A stretch of 22,151 bases of DNA from CAZLKN01 sp964560135 (GCA_964560135.1 CAZLKN010000050.1:1-22151); one strand, 5' to 3'. Shown: positions 6,449 through 15,034, numbered from the stretch's first letter. The notes: a model not told the origin generated them from the sequence alone. A program made the numbers and translations.

Positions 6449-9295
6449 TCAATCCGCGACCGATCTGACCACGAGGATCGCCACGTCGTCCTCGCTCACC
6501 CGTCCGCGCAGCATCTCGGCCAGCACGTGGTCGCAGAACTCCTCGGCCCCCTCGGGCGCCGCCCTCACGGTCTGGCGCAGACGCTCGAACCCCTCGTCCA
6601 GCGCCATCTTCCGGTCCTCCACGAGGCCGTCGGTGTACAGCAGCAGGGCCGCGCCGGGCGCGAGCGTCGTAACCGCCTCGGGGCAGGGATTGTGGAACAG
6701 GGCACCGAGGGGGACGCCGTTGTCGTGGTCGAGGAACGACACCGTCCCGTCACCGGACCGGACGACCGGTGGTGGATGCCCGGCGGACGCCGACCGGAAG
6801 ACCCCGGACGCCGGCTCGAAGACCCCGTAGTACAGCGTCGCAAGGTGCTCGGGATCCCAGTCGTGCATGACCGTGTTCAGAAGCGTGAGCAACTCACCTG
6901 GGCCATGGCCCTCCACGGCGTAGGCGCGCAGCGCATTGCGAAGCTGCCCCATGAGCGATGCAGCCCCGATGCCACGACCGACAACGTCGCCCATGGTGAT
7001 GGCCACACCACCGCCGGCGAGTTCGAACATGTCGTACCAGTCGCCACCGACCTCGGCCCCCGAACCGCCCGCGAGGTACCTGGCGGCGGCGGTGATCCCG
7101 GGCAGCTGCGGGAGCTGGTCGGGAAGCAGACTCTGCTGGAGCGTCTCCGCGACGCTGCGCTCGTGGGCGTACAACCGGGCGTTCTCGATCGCGTCCGCCC
7201 CGCGTCGCGCGAGCTCCTCGATGAACCGAAGGTCGTCGGGGCCGAGTCGTCGTCCCGACAGTGCGGTCGTCGCCGCGCTCACGGCCCCGAACACCCCACG
7301 TCGTCCCTCGAGCGGCACCACGATCGCCGACAACACCCGGCTTGCGAGGATCTCCTCTCGCAAGACGGGGTCCGCGACGGCCGCCCCGACGACCTCGGCG
7401 GATACCTCCGGGAGCAGGACGGGCTCTCTGGACCGCATGGCCTGCACGATCGGGTGATCCCGGTTGTCCGGGTCGGGAGCCCGCCCTTCGATCCGCTCGA
7501 GCAGGGAGCCGAGAGCCGGGTCCCCCACGGAGGCCAGCCGCCGGATCCGCCCGTCGTCCTCGAGGAGATCGACACCGCACAGGTCCGCGACGCCGGGCGC
7601 CAAGAGCCCGGCGAGGGTACGCAGGACGTCGTCGGGCTCGAGCGACTCCCCCAGTGCCTTGCTCGCCTCCGCGAGCAGCGCCAGGCGCCGCTGCGCCTCC
7701 TCTGCCTCGCGCCGAGCCACCCGCTCGGCCTCGTAGAGCCCGGCGTTGTCCAGGCAGACCCCCGCGTGGGCGGCGACGCCGGCCACGAGGCGCTCGTGGG
7801 CCTCCGTGAACCGGCCGGGTTCGGGATGACCGAAGGCGAGCGTGCCCAGCATCTCGCCGGACCGTGACGGCACCCGCACGACCAGGAGGCTCCGCACGGA
7901 CGCGTCGGCTTCGGCGTCCGGCGCGGGTCGGTGGGGCTCCGCTGCCAGATCGTTGATCCGGATGATGCGGCCGACCTCCCGCCCGTCGCGGAGGTGGCGG
8001 AGCAACGGCGATCCATCGGCTCCCATCCCCGCCGGGTCGGTCGTGTAGGTCCCGGTATCCGTGTCGGGAGCGTGGACGAAGGCCCCGCAGCGCGCGCCCG
8101 TGAGCTGCGTGCAGATGTCGGTCACCGAGCGTACGACCTCCCGGACGTCCAGCTGCGAGCTCAGCGTGGTTCCCACGTGGTAGAGCGTCTCCGCGACCCG
8201 GGCCTCCTCCTGGAGGCGCTGCTCCTCGTGACGCGCCGTCCGCAACTCGTCCATCCGCCGCTTCAGCGACAACGACATCCGGTTGAACTCGCGCGCGAGC
8301 ACCGCCACCTCGTCGTCGCCCTTCACCTCGACCCTCGTCGCCTCGTCACCCGCCCCCAGGCGCTCGGCGGCGACCACGAGCGGTCGGAGCCGCCCGAGCA
8401 GCACCCGCCCCGCGAGGCTGACCGCGACCACCGTGGCCAGGAGCACCAGAACCAGGATCACCGCGAGCTGCCGGCCCCAGCGCCGCGCCGGGACCAGGGC
8501 CGCGGCCACATCCTGCTCGACCACCACGAGCGCGGGGATCGACCGGACCCTCGCCACCGCCATGAACCTCTCCGTACCGTCGACCTCCACGCGGCCCACA
8601 TCGACCTGTCCGTCCGCGGGCTCGGCTCCCGTCACCCGCTCGTGGCACGCGCGCGATCGGACGAGGTCGCGATGGGGGTGGACGAGCACACATCCGTCAC
8701 GGTCGGTCAGATACGAGAGGAACCCCACGCTTTCCCTCGAGGATTCGATCGGCGCGGCCACGTCGTCGAGGCCTATCACCGCCACCAGCCATCCCGTGAT
8801 CTCGCCGGTCACGGCCTTCACGGGGACGATGAGCTCGAGCTGGGCCTCCAACTCGCCGGGCAGCAGCCGGACATGCCCCTCGTCCGGAACGTCGTCGAGC
8901 CCCGCCCGCGGATCGAGGTCGGCGGTGGACAGGAGCCGCCGTTCGGCCACGGCGGCGACCGGCCGTCCCGACGCGTCGTAGAGGCTCAGCTCGTCGACCT
9001 CATCCAGGCCCCGCAGCAGGACGGCGAGCTCATGTCGTGACCCCGGACCCGGCGTCTGGATCCCGGACCTGGTGGTGTTGCGCAGGAGGGCCTCGAGCCG
9101 CTGGTCGACCCGGTCGTCGATCCGTACGCTGTGCGCACGGGCGGTCTGCGCGTTGCGCTGCGCGATCTCGGCCTCCAGCGCACGCCGCGCCGAGGCGTCG
9201 ACGAGGACGGCTCCCACCACGCCGGTGACCGCACCCGCGAACACGGTGGCGCCCACGAGGCGTGCGACCAGCCTGAGCCTGGGGCTACGGTCCAT
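6449..9295 (-). CDS. Membrane sensor phosphatase: Cache-like, HAMP, two GAF, SpoIIE/PP2C
   Basis: A 948-aa transmembrane PPM-type Ser/Thr phosphatase of the RsbU/SpoIIE class, expected to dephosphorylate an anti-sigma-antagonist (STAS) protein. Order: TM1 (about 11-33), an extracellular Cache-like sensor (about 35-275), TM2 (about 277-297), HAMP (298-352), GAF1 (about 370-520), GAF2 (about 535-710) and the SpoIIE catalytic domain (about 735-948). Metal-binding motifs GGDWYD (750-755), GDVVGRG (769-775), DGLVE (889-893) and EDDVAIL (935-941) are intact. No RsbW-type kinase domain is fused. The ATG at 9295 overlaps the stop of the binding-protein gene by 11 nt; an ATG at 9313 would add six residues. 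Partner switch proteins are not in the window. Confidence 0.92.
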   Translation of the reverse strand: MDRSPRLRLVARLVGATVFAGAVTGVVGAVLVDASARRALEAEIAQRNAQTARAHSVRIDDRVDQRLEALLRNTTRSGIQTPGPGSRHELAVLLRGLDEVDELSLYDASGRPVAAVAERRLLSTADLDPRAGLDDVPDEGHVRLLPGELEAQLELIVPVKAVTGEITGWLVAVIGLDDVAAPIESSRESVGFLSYLTDRDGCVLVHPHRDLVRSRACHERVTGAEPADGQVDVGRVEVDGTERFMAVARVRSIPALVVVEQDVAAALVPARRWGRQLAVILVLVLLATVVAVSLAGRVLLGRLRPLVVAAERLGAGDEATRVEVKGDDEVAVLAREFNRMSLSLKRRMDELRTARHEEQRLQEEARVAETLYHVGTTLSSQLDVREVVRSVTDICTQLTGARCGAFVHAPDTDTGTYTTDPAGMGADGSPLLRHLRDGREVGRIIRINDLAAEPHRPAPDAEADASVRSLLVVRVPSRSGEMLGTLAFGHPEPGRFTEAHERLVAGVAAHAGVCLDNAGLYEAERVARREAEEAQRRLALLAEASKALGESLEPDDVLRTLAGLLAPGVADLCGVDLLEDDGRIRRLASVGDPALGSLLERIEGRAPDPDNRDHPIVQAMRSREPVLLPEVSAEVVGAAVADPVLREEILASRVLSAIVVPLEGRRGVFGAVSAATTALSGRRLGPDDLRFIEELARRGADAIENARLYAHERSVAETLQQSLLPDQLPQLPGITAAARYLAGGSGAEVGGDWYDMFELAGGGVAITMGDVVGRGIGAASLMGQLRNALRAYAVEGHGPGELLTLLNTVMHDWDPEHLATLYYGVFEPASGVFRSASAGHPPPVVRSGDGTVSFLDHDNGVPLGALFHNPCPEAVTTLAPGAALLLYTDGLVEDRKMALDEGFERLRQTVRAAPEGAEEFCDHVLAEMLRGRVSEDDVAILVVRSVAD

Positions 9296-10295
9296 CGGAC
9301 CCCCGGACCACATCCGCTTCCCGGACCAGATCCGGCGGAAGCTCGATGCCGAGCCGGGCCGCCGCGCCCACGTCCACCAGCATCTCGAACCGCCGGGGGT
9401 CTTCGACGGGGACGGCGGACGGATCGGCCCCCTGGAGGAGCCGCGCCGCCTGACGACCGAGCTGGCGCCCGAGACTGGGGCTGTGCGCGTAGAGCGCGAC
9501 CACGGCCCCGGGGATCACGTCGGTATTGGCGACGATCGGGAGCCCGCGCGCGGAGGCCGCCGTCCCGAACGCCTCCCGGTACCTCGTGGCGACAGGCGAC
9601 GTCGACATGAGCAGAACCTGCGCCCCGGCCCGCGACACGCCCTCGACGGCCGGGGCGATATCCGCCTCCTCGGTGAACGCTTCGGTGAGCAGCTCCAACC
9701 CCAGCAGGTCGGCCGCCGCGGCGACCGCGTCGCGGTTCGGCAGCCCGGCCGGATCGTCGGGCGGGTACACGAGCCCGACGCGCCGGAGGTCCGGGATCGC
9801 GCGGCGCGCGAGGTCGAGGGTCCGGTCCAGCGGAACGCGGAAGGTCACCCCGGTGAGTTGGCCCTCCGGGCGATCCTCGTCGCCGACGAGCCCCGCCGCC
9901 GCCGGATCGTTGGAGATGAACAGCACGTGGGCCCCGGGCGCTCCCCGCGCCGCGGCCGCGGCCCCGGAGCTGGACTGCGCCACCACGAGGTCAAGCTGCC
10001 GCCGCGCCCAACGCCGGACCGTCGCTTCCGCCTCCTCGGGATCCGGATGGGCCTGACTGACGTCCCCCCCGTGGACGCGCAGGTTCTCTCCCACGGCGAA
10101 CCCGGCCCGCCGCAACTCACCGAGCACCTCCCGTTCCACCCGCCCCTCGGTCGGCACGACACGCAGGAAGGCGATGGTGTGCATCGCGTCCGGCCCGGCC
10201 TGCGGCGTTGTCTGCAGGCAAGCCGGTGCAGCCACGAGCATCGCCATCAAACCAGCGATCCAAACCTGCCCGAACCCGCGCCGGGTCACTCTCAT
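9285..10295 (-). CDS. ABC_sub_bind-type periplasmic binding lipoprotein without a transporter
   Basis: A 336-aa type-1 periplasmic-binding-fold protein resembling the ABC_sub_bind (TrpX/YtfQ-like) family: HTIAFLRVVPTEGRVEREVL at the first strand/helix, then VVAQSSSGAAAAARGAPG, LTGVTF, VGLVYPPDDPAG and LPIVANTDVI. The N-terminus has a twin-arginine-like TRRGFGQ followed by a hydrophobic stretch and AAPAC with Cys26, so it is probably a lipoprotein on the outer face of the membrane, perhaps Tat-exported. GGAGG lies only 3 nt before the ATG but 9 nt before the GTG at codon 3, which may be the true start (10289). No permease or ATPase gene adjoins it. Its 3' end overlaps the SpoIIE sensor gene, suggesting a ligand-sensing rather than a transport role. 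Confidence 0.85.
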   Translation of the reverse strand: MRVTRRGFGQVWIAGLMAMLVAAPACLQTTPQAGPDAMHTIAFLRVVPTEGRVEREVLGELRRAGFAVGENLRVHGGDVSQAHPDPEEAEATVRRWARRQLDLVVAQSSSGAAAAARGAPGAHVLFISNDPAAAGLVGDEDRPEGQLTGVTFRVPLDRTLDLARRAIPDLRRVGLVYPPDDPAGLPNRDAVAAAADLLGLELLTEAFTEEADIAPAVEGVSRAGAQVLLMSTSPVATRYREAFGTAASARGLPIVANTDVIPGAVVALYAHSPSLGRQLGRQAARLLQGADPSAVPVEDPRRFEMLVDVGAAARLGIELPPDLVREADVVRGSDGP

Positions 10296-10424
10296 GCACC
10301 TCCCCTGCCGTGCCAGAGCTTATCGGAGAGATCCGGGGGGGACCCGCGAACACTCCCCAACAGCGCCCGATAGCAGTACCCTCATATCTGCACAACCCTT
10401 AACAAGACCAACAGGAGTGTCGGT

Positions 10425-12290
10425 ATGACGCGGATCGGTGAAACGCGTACGGCCGGTGACGCTCGGGTGGGGACCTTGCTCGGACGCAGGTACCGGATCG
10501 AGGAGCGGGTGGCCGCCGGGGGCATGGCCACGGTATACCGTGCGACCGACGAGATCCTCGGGCGCTCGGTGGCGGTGAAGGTGATGCACCCCTCCCTCGC
10601 CGACGCGCGCGGCTTCGTCGAGCGCTTCCGCAGGGAGGCCCAGTCCGCCGCACGGCTGAACCATCCCAACGTGGTCACCGTCCACGACGGCGGCGAGCAG
10701 GAGGGGACCCTGTTCATCGTGATGGAGCTCGTCGAGGGAACCACCCTGCGCGAGATGATCGAGCGGTTCGGCCGCCTCGATCCCGACACCGCCCGCCACG
10801 TGGCCGCAGGTGTAGCCGCCGCGCTCGACCACGCCCACACCAAGGGCATCGTCCACCGAGACGTGAAGCCGGAGAACGTCCTGCTCACCGGGGATGGGCG
10901 CGTGAAGGTCGTGGACTTCGGGATCGCCCGGGCCCTCGCCGAGGACGCATCCCGGCTCACCGGCGACCAGGCGATCGGCACGATGGCCTACGTGGCCCCG
11001 GAGCAGATCGGGAACGGTGACGTCGACGCCCGCGCCGACGTCTACGCCCTCGGCGTGATGACCTACGAGATGCTGACCGGACGGGCGCCGTTCGAAGGCG
11101 ACACACCCGCCGCGGTCGCCGCGGCGCGGTTCGAGCGTTCGGTGCCCTCACCGGGGGCATCCCCTGAGATCGACGCCGCCGTGAGTCGCGCCACCGCGCT
11201 GCAACCAGACGACCGGTTCGAGACCGCGGGTGAGTTCGCGCGGGCCCTGGGGGAGGGGTCCCCCACGCACCTGCGCCAGACGACCGAGTTTCCGGCTTCC
11301 ATCGTGAACACCCCGCCCCTGCCCACGACCCTCCTGGACGTATCCACCGCCGCCGAGCCCCGGCGCGGACGGCTCCGGCGCCGCCGGCGGGAGAGTCCGC
11401 GGCGCGCGGGCCGCCGTCGCTGGCCCTGGATCCTCCTCGTCCTCGCGCTGCTGGCATCGGGCGGGAGTGCCTACACCCTCTACCCCCGGACGGCGGAGGT
11501 CCCGCGCCTGGCGGGGAACAGCGTCGAGGGGGCCGAGGCCGCGCTCGCGAGCGCCGGGCTGATGCCGGGTTCACGGTCCGAGGTGTTCCACGAGAGCCAG
11601 CCGGGCACGGTCATCGGCACCCGGCCCGGGCCCGGCACCGAGATCCGCCGCGGTACCGAGGTGGGGTTGCTGGTGTCCAGGGGACCGCAGCTGTTCCCGG
11701 TCCCCCAGGTCACCGGCGAACCACTCGAGGAGGCCCGAGCGCGCCTCGAAGACGCCGGCTTCGCGAGCGGCGAGGAGACCGAGGCCTTCCACGACACCGT
11801 CCCCGCCGGCCACGTGATCGCCCAGGACCCCGCGGAGGGCGAGTTCCGTGCGGGAACCACGGTGGCTCTGACCGTGAGCAAGGGCCCGGATCTCGTCGAG
11901 GTACCGGGCGTGAACGGCGCCTCCCTCGCCGACGCGAAGGCCGCACTGGACCGGGCCGGGTTCGTCGTCGCCGAGGCGTCCGAGTTCTCCGACGCCGTGT
12001 CCGAGGGTCTCGTGGTCCGCACCGATCCCCACGGGGGCCACGAGGCGGTCCGTGGCAGCCGGGTCACCGTCGTCGTGTCCAAGGGGCCGAAGCCCTTCCC
12101 GATGCCCGACTTCGTCGGCATGAAGCGGGAGGCGGCCAAAGCCAAAGCGTCCGAGCTCGGCCTGGTGATCGCCAACGAGTATCCGGTCCCGGGATCCGGC
12201 AAACCCGCGGGCGAGATCCAGGGTCAGAACCCACCGGCGGGGACCGAGGTCCGCCGGGGCAGCCGGATCGACCTGTACCACTCGACGTGA
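10425..12290 (+). CDS. PASTA-domain eukaryotic-type Ser/Thr protein kinase (PknB-like)
   Basis: A 621-aa transmembrane Ser/Thr kinase. The kinase domain (about 23-275) has the glycine-rich loop VAAGGMATVY (29-38), K52 in AVKV, HRDVKPEN with D146, DFG at 164-166 and GTMAYVAPEQ (185-194). A Thr-rich juxtamembrane linker (280-310), a very basic stretch (313-332) and one TM helix (about 334-354) follow. Four extracellular PASTA repeats (about 357-420, 422-488, 489-554, 557-620) should bind muropeptides or cell-wall precursors. ACAGGAG ends 7 nt before the ATG. In well-studied actinobacteria pknB lies with pbpA/rodA/pstP; none of those is here, so this may be a second PASTA kinase. It is divergent from the SpoIIE operon. 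Confidence 0.95.
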   Translation: MTRIGETRTAGDARVGTLLGRRYRIEERVAAGGMATVYRATDEILGRSVAVKVMHPSLADARGFVERFRREAQSAARLNHPNVVTVHDGGEQEGTLFIVMELVEGTTLREMIERFGRLDPDTARHVAAGVAAALDHAHTKGIVHRDVKPENVLLTGDGRVKVVDFGIARALAEDASRLTGDQAIGTMAYVAPEQIGNGDVDARADVYALGVMTYEMLTGRAPFEGDTPAAVAAARFERSVPSPGASPEIDAAVSRATALQPDDRFETAGEFARALGEGSPTHLRQTTEFPASIVNTPPLPTTLLDVSTAAEPRRGRLRRRRRESPRRAGRRRWPWILLVLALLASGGSAYTLYPRTAEVPRLAGNSVEGAEAALASAGLMPGSRSEVFHESQPGTVIGTRPGPGTEIRRGTEVGLLVSRGPQLFPVPQVTGEPLEEARARLEDAGFASGEETEAFHDTVPAGHVIAQDPAEGEFRAGTTVALTVSKGPDLVEVPGVNGASLADAKAALDRAGFVVAEASEFSDAVSEGLVVRTDPHGGHEAVRGSRVTVVVSKGPKPFPMPDFVGMKREAAKAKASELGLVIANEYPVPGSGKPAGEIQGQNPPAGTEVRRGSRIDLYHST

Positions 12291-12293
12291 GCC

Positions 12294-12322
12294 CGGGCCC
12301 CGGCTTCGACATCGGGGGCCCG
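12294..12322 (+). terminator. Hairpin after the PASTA kinase gene
   Basis: CGGGCCCC (12294-12301) pairs perfectly with GGGGCCCG (12315-12322) around a 13-nt loop, starting 3 nt after the kinase stop. No T-run follows, so it could be a weak terminator or an mRNA 3'-end stabiliser. Confidence 0.5.
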
Positions 12323-12408
12323 CTATACGCATACTCTCGGGTGGAAGGCGGGTATTCCTATTAGGGGACCGCCCCAATCTGGTCACCGGCCCGCGAGGAG
12401 CACACCCC

Positions 12409-14118
12409 ATGTCCGACACACCCCTGACGATCCCCGAGATCCTCGCCGTGCGCTCGTCGAGCGCGCGCGGGATGACGTTCCTCGACTCCGAGGGCGAGGT
12501 CGAGCGCTGGTCCTACGGCGACCTCGCAGCGACCGCCCGCCGCGCGGCGGGCGCGTTCCAACGGCTGGGGGTGGCCCCCGGGGATCGGGTGGGCTTGCTG
12601 GGATCCACGACCCCGGACCTCGTGGCGGCGACCTTCGGTTGCTGGGCGCTGGGCGCGGTGGCGGTGCCGCTGGCGGTCCCGCTCCGGCTGTCCTCCATCG
12701 AGAACCTCGTCGAGGAGATCCGGTCCCGGGCGGCCAAGGCCCGGATCTCGGTCCTCGCGGTGGATCCCCGCTTCGAGGCGTTCCCGGACCTCTTTCAGGT
12801 CGTCTCCCCGACCGTGACCCTCGCCGAGCTCCGGTCCGCCGACGATGACGAGGCTCCGTTCGCCGAGCTCGACCCGGACGCGCCGGCGTTGATCCAGTTC
12901 ACGTCGGGCTCCACCGCGAAGCCCAAGGGGGTCGTGCTCTCCCACCGGTGCCTGATCGGCAATGGGCTGGCCGCGCAGGAGCACGTGAGCTTCGCTCCCG
13001 ACGACGTGACCGTGAGCTGGCTGCCCCTCTACCACGACTTCGGGCTGATCGGCCTCACGCTGTGGCCGGTGGTGTGCGATATGACGAGCGTGCTGATGGC
13101 GCCAGAGACCTTCATCGGACGCCCGAGGCGCTGGCTGGAGGCCATGTCGCGCTACGGCGGGACGATCACCGCCGCGCCCAACTTCGCCTACGGCCTGGCA
13201 GCCCGCGCCCTGCGGGCGACCGACGAAACCTTGGACCTGTCGACGATGCGCGTCGCGGCCAACGGCGCCGAACCGGTGGACCCGGACACGATGCGGGACT
13301 TCATCGAGGCCGCCGAGCCCCACGGCTTCCGCGCCGATGCGCTGATCCCCGTGTACGGACTGGCCGAGGCGACGCTGGGCGTCGCCGCCCCCCGCCCCGG
13401 CGGGGCCACCGCTCCGCGCTGGGTGGACGCCGAGGCGCTCAGCGAGCGCGGCGTCGCCGTGGACGTCGAGCCCGGAGCGGCCGGGAGCCGTCCTCTGGTC
13501 TCGGTCGGCTACCCGATCCCCAGGGTGGAGATCGAGATCCGCTCCGCCGAGGGGCAGTCGCTGCCGGCCGACCACGTGGGCGAGGTCTGCGTCCGCAGCG
13601 ATTTCGCGATGCTCGGGTACTGGGACGACCCGGAGGAGACCGCACGGAGCATCGACGACGGGTGGGTCCACACCGGCGACCTCGGCCTGTGGGGGCCCGA
13701 CGGACTGGTGATCACGGGCCGCATCAAGGACATGATCATCGTCGCGGGACGCAACCTGTACCCGGAGGATGCCGAGCGGGTCACGTCGCGGATCCCCGGC
13801 ATCCGCAGGGGGAACGCAGTGGCCTTCGGGATCCTCGGGAAGGCGCGCGAGGGCCTGGTGGTGATCGCCGAGACCAAGCTGTCCGGCGACGAGGCGGCGA
13901 CGCTCGCCAGGCAGGTGGCCACGGAGGTGCGCAAGGCGCTGCAGATCGCTATCGACCAGGTCGTCCTGCTGGCTCCGGGCTCGCTGCCGAAGACCCCCTC
14001 CGGCAAGCTCCAGCGACGGCTGACCGCCAAGCTCTACGATGCGGGGCAGCTCCTCGGTGAAGCCGTCGCCACCGCGGGCCGCGCCCTCGGCAGCCAGGGC
14101 ACGCCTGAGCCCGCGTAG
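12409..14118 (+). CDS. Fatty acyl-AMP ligase-like (FAAL/FadD32-type) adenylate-forming enzyme
   Basis: A 569-aa ANL-superfamily ligase that activates a carboxylic acid, probably a fatty acid, as acyl-AMP. Motifs: P-loop TSGSTAKPKG (165-174), WLPLYHDFGLIG (204-215) and YGLAEATLG (316-324), both typical of FAAL/FadD32 proteins, then TGDLG (422-426), the hinge GRIKDMIIVAGRNLYPED (437-454) and PKTPSGKLQR with catalytic K533. FAALs normally hand acyl-AMP to an acyl carrier protein or PKS; no carrier or PKS gene is nearby, so the acceptor, or use of CoA, is open. GAGGAG lies 8 nt before the ATG. It is preceded by 118 nt containing the kinase-gene hairpin and an AT-richer stretch (12351-12363) that could hold its promoter. 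Confidence 0.9.
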   Translation: MSDTPLTIPEILAVRSSSARGMTFLDSEGEVERWSYGDLAATARRAAGAFQRLGVAPGDRVGLLGSTTPDLVAATFGCWALGAVAVPLAVPLRLSSIENLVEEIRSRAAKARISVLAVDPRFEAFPDLFQVVSPTVTLAELRSADDDEAPFAELDPDAPALIQFTSGSTAKPKGVVLSHRCLIGNGLAAQEHVSFAPDDVTVSWLPLYHDFGLIGLTLWPVVCDMTSVLMAPETFIGRPRRWLEAMSRYGGTITAAPNFAYGLAARALRATDETLDLSTMRVAANGAEPVDPDTMRDFIEAAEPHGFRADALIPVYGLAEATLGVAAPRPGGATAPRWVDAEALSERGVAVDVEPGAAGSRPLVSVGYPIPRVEIEIRSAEGQSLPADHVGEVCVRSDFAMLGYWDDPEETARSIDDGWVHTGDLGLWGPDGLVITGRIKDMIIVAGRNLYPEDAERVTSRIPGIRRGNAVAFGILGKAREGLVVIAETKLSGDEAATLARQVATEVRKALQIAIDQVVLLAPGSLPKTPSGKLQRRLTAKLYDAGQLLGEAVATAGRALGSQGTPEPA

Positions 14119-14170
14119 CCGTGCGGTCGTCCCGCCCCTGAACTGCCACGCCCGATGGGTCGTTCTGCGT

Positions 14171-14176
14171 TACCGT
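14171..14176 (+). promoter_or_regulatory. Putative -10 box for a leaderless transcript
   Basis: TACCGT matches TANNNT and is followed by exactly 7 nt and then the ATG of the next gene. This is the spacing expected when transcription starts on the A of the start codon. There is no Shine-Dalgarno sequence and an in-frame TAG sits directly before the ATG. Confidence 0.4.
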
Positions 14177-14183
14177 GTTGTAG

Positions 14184-14945
14184 ATGTTGCCAGTGATGTT
14201 CGTGACGCTTGGTGTTGCCATCGTGGTCGCTACGTTCTTCGCGGCCCGGTTGACCCGCCCACGGGCGGACACCGGTCCCGATCCCGACTCGCCGTGGCGC
14301 CCCAGGCCACTCGAGGACACCGAACCGCGGCGCATGCGCCTGTGGCCGGTGGCGACCACGCTGGTGGGGATCCTGCTGCTGTCCGGCGGCCTGCTGGGCG
14401 TCGACCCGGGGGCCGATCCCGATGTCGCCCCGGTCGCCGTCGCCGATCCCACGCCCCGCCCGTACCTGCTCGAGGTGCAGATCGCCACTGCTCCGAGCCC
14501 CGAACCCACCCCCGAGCCGACCCCGGAGCCGTCCGCGACGCCGGCGACCCCGTCACGTGGGGGGTCGTCCGGATCGTCCGGGTCGTCGGGGGGCAGCGGA
14601 TCCGGCGGAGGATCGGGCGGGACGGCCCCCAGCCGGCCTCCGACCCCGGCGCCCACCCCGACCCCGACCCCGAAACCCGGGCCCGCGATCAGCGCGAGCA
14701 CCTCCTGCTTCTCCAACGCCCTCCAGATCGGCTACACGGCCAGCGCCCGCTCGGGGACCACGCTGGCCGGCCTGCGGGTGGATCACAACGGCAGCACCGT
14801 CCAGCAGCCGAGCGTGTCCGGTCGCAGCCAGTACTCGGGCAACTACCAGACGAGCGCCCCGTCCGGCGACCACACGTTCACCGTGACCGCCAGCGGCAGC
14901 GACGGCGGCGTGACCGTCCGCACCTACAGCGTCCGCTGCGCCTGA
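14184..14945 (+). CDS. Two-TM membrane protein with Pro/Thr and Gly/Ser linker and extracellular Ig-like domain
   Basis: A 253-aa protein that I cannot assign to a named family. TM1 is about residues 3-21 and TM2 about 54-71, with a basic, Pro-rich cytoplasmic loop between them. The region after TM2 is outside: a linker of PTPEP-type repeats (about 103-122), a Gly/Ser run (125-148), a second PTPTPTP run (154-165), and a compact beta-rich domain (about 170-253) with Cys near both ends (SCFSN and YSVRCA) that could form a disulfide. The layout suggests an extracellular domain displayed through the envelope, similar in plan to the protein at 3467-4264. The ATG at 14184 is the first in frame after a TAG; an ATG at codon 5 is an alternative. 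It ends shortly before the gltB leader. Confidence 0.75.
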   Translation: MLPVMFVTLGVAIVVATFFAARLTRPRADTGPDPDSPWRPRPLEDTEPRRMRLWPVATTLVGILLLSGGLLGVDPGADPDVAPVAVADPTPRPYLLEVQIATAPSPEPTPEPTPEPSATPATPSRGGSSGSSGSSGGSGSGGGSGGTAPSRPPTPAPTPTPTPKPGPAISASTSCFSNALQIGYTASARSGTTLAGLRVDHNGSTVQQPSVSGRSQYSGNYQTSAPSGDHTFTVTASGSDGGVTVRTYSVRCA

Positions 14946-14978
14946 GGCGCGGCACTCGCATCCGGCGCCCAGGCCCGG

Positions 14979-14984
14979 TATCCT
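14979..14984 (+). promoter_or_regulatory. Putative -10 box upstream of gltB
   Basis: TATCCT in the context GGTATCCTAGAC resembles strong actinobacterial -10 elements. Transcription would begin near 14991, just before the hairpin at 14997-15034 and about 85 nt upstream of the gltB GTG. The -35 region is not recognisable. Confidence 0.4.
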
Positions 14985-14996
14985 AGACGCAGAAGC

Positions 14997-15034
14997 AACG
15001 GCGCTTCGCATGCCTTGTGCGTGCGGGCGCCGTT
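14997..15034 (+). terminator. Terminator-like hairpin in the gltB leader (possible attenuator)
   Basis: AACGGCGC (14997-15004) pairs with GCGCCGTT (15027-15034), and an inner 7-bp stem (15007-15013 with 15019-15025, one G-T pair) closes a CTTGT loop. The 3' side runs into TTTTCGCTTT. It could simply end the upstream gene, which stops at 14945. Since a -10 box lies between that stop and the hairpin, it could also terminate or attenuate gltB transcripts before the start codon at 15077. Confidence 0.65.

Noticed and set aside
4774..6468. A 564-codon plus-strand frame opposite the S9 peptidase
   Set aside because: The peptidase on the minus strand has a full catalytic triad and family motifs; the opposite frame reads as His/Arg/Gly-rich sequence without domains.
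6527..9040. Two long plus-strand frames (6527-7867 and 7931-9040) opposite the SpoIIE sensor
   Set aside because: They are shadows of the minus-strand sensor gene, with no domain and no upstream translation signals.
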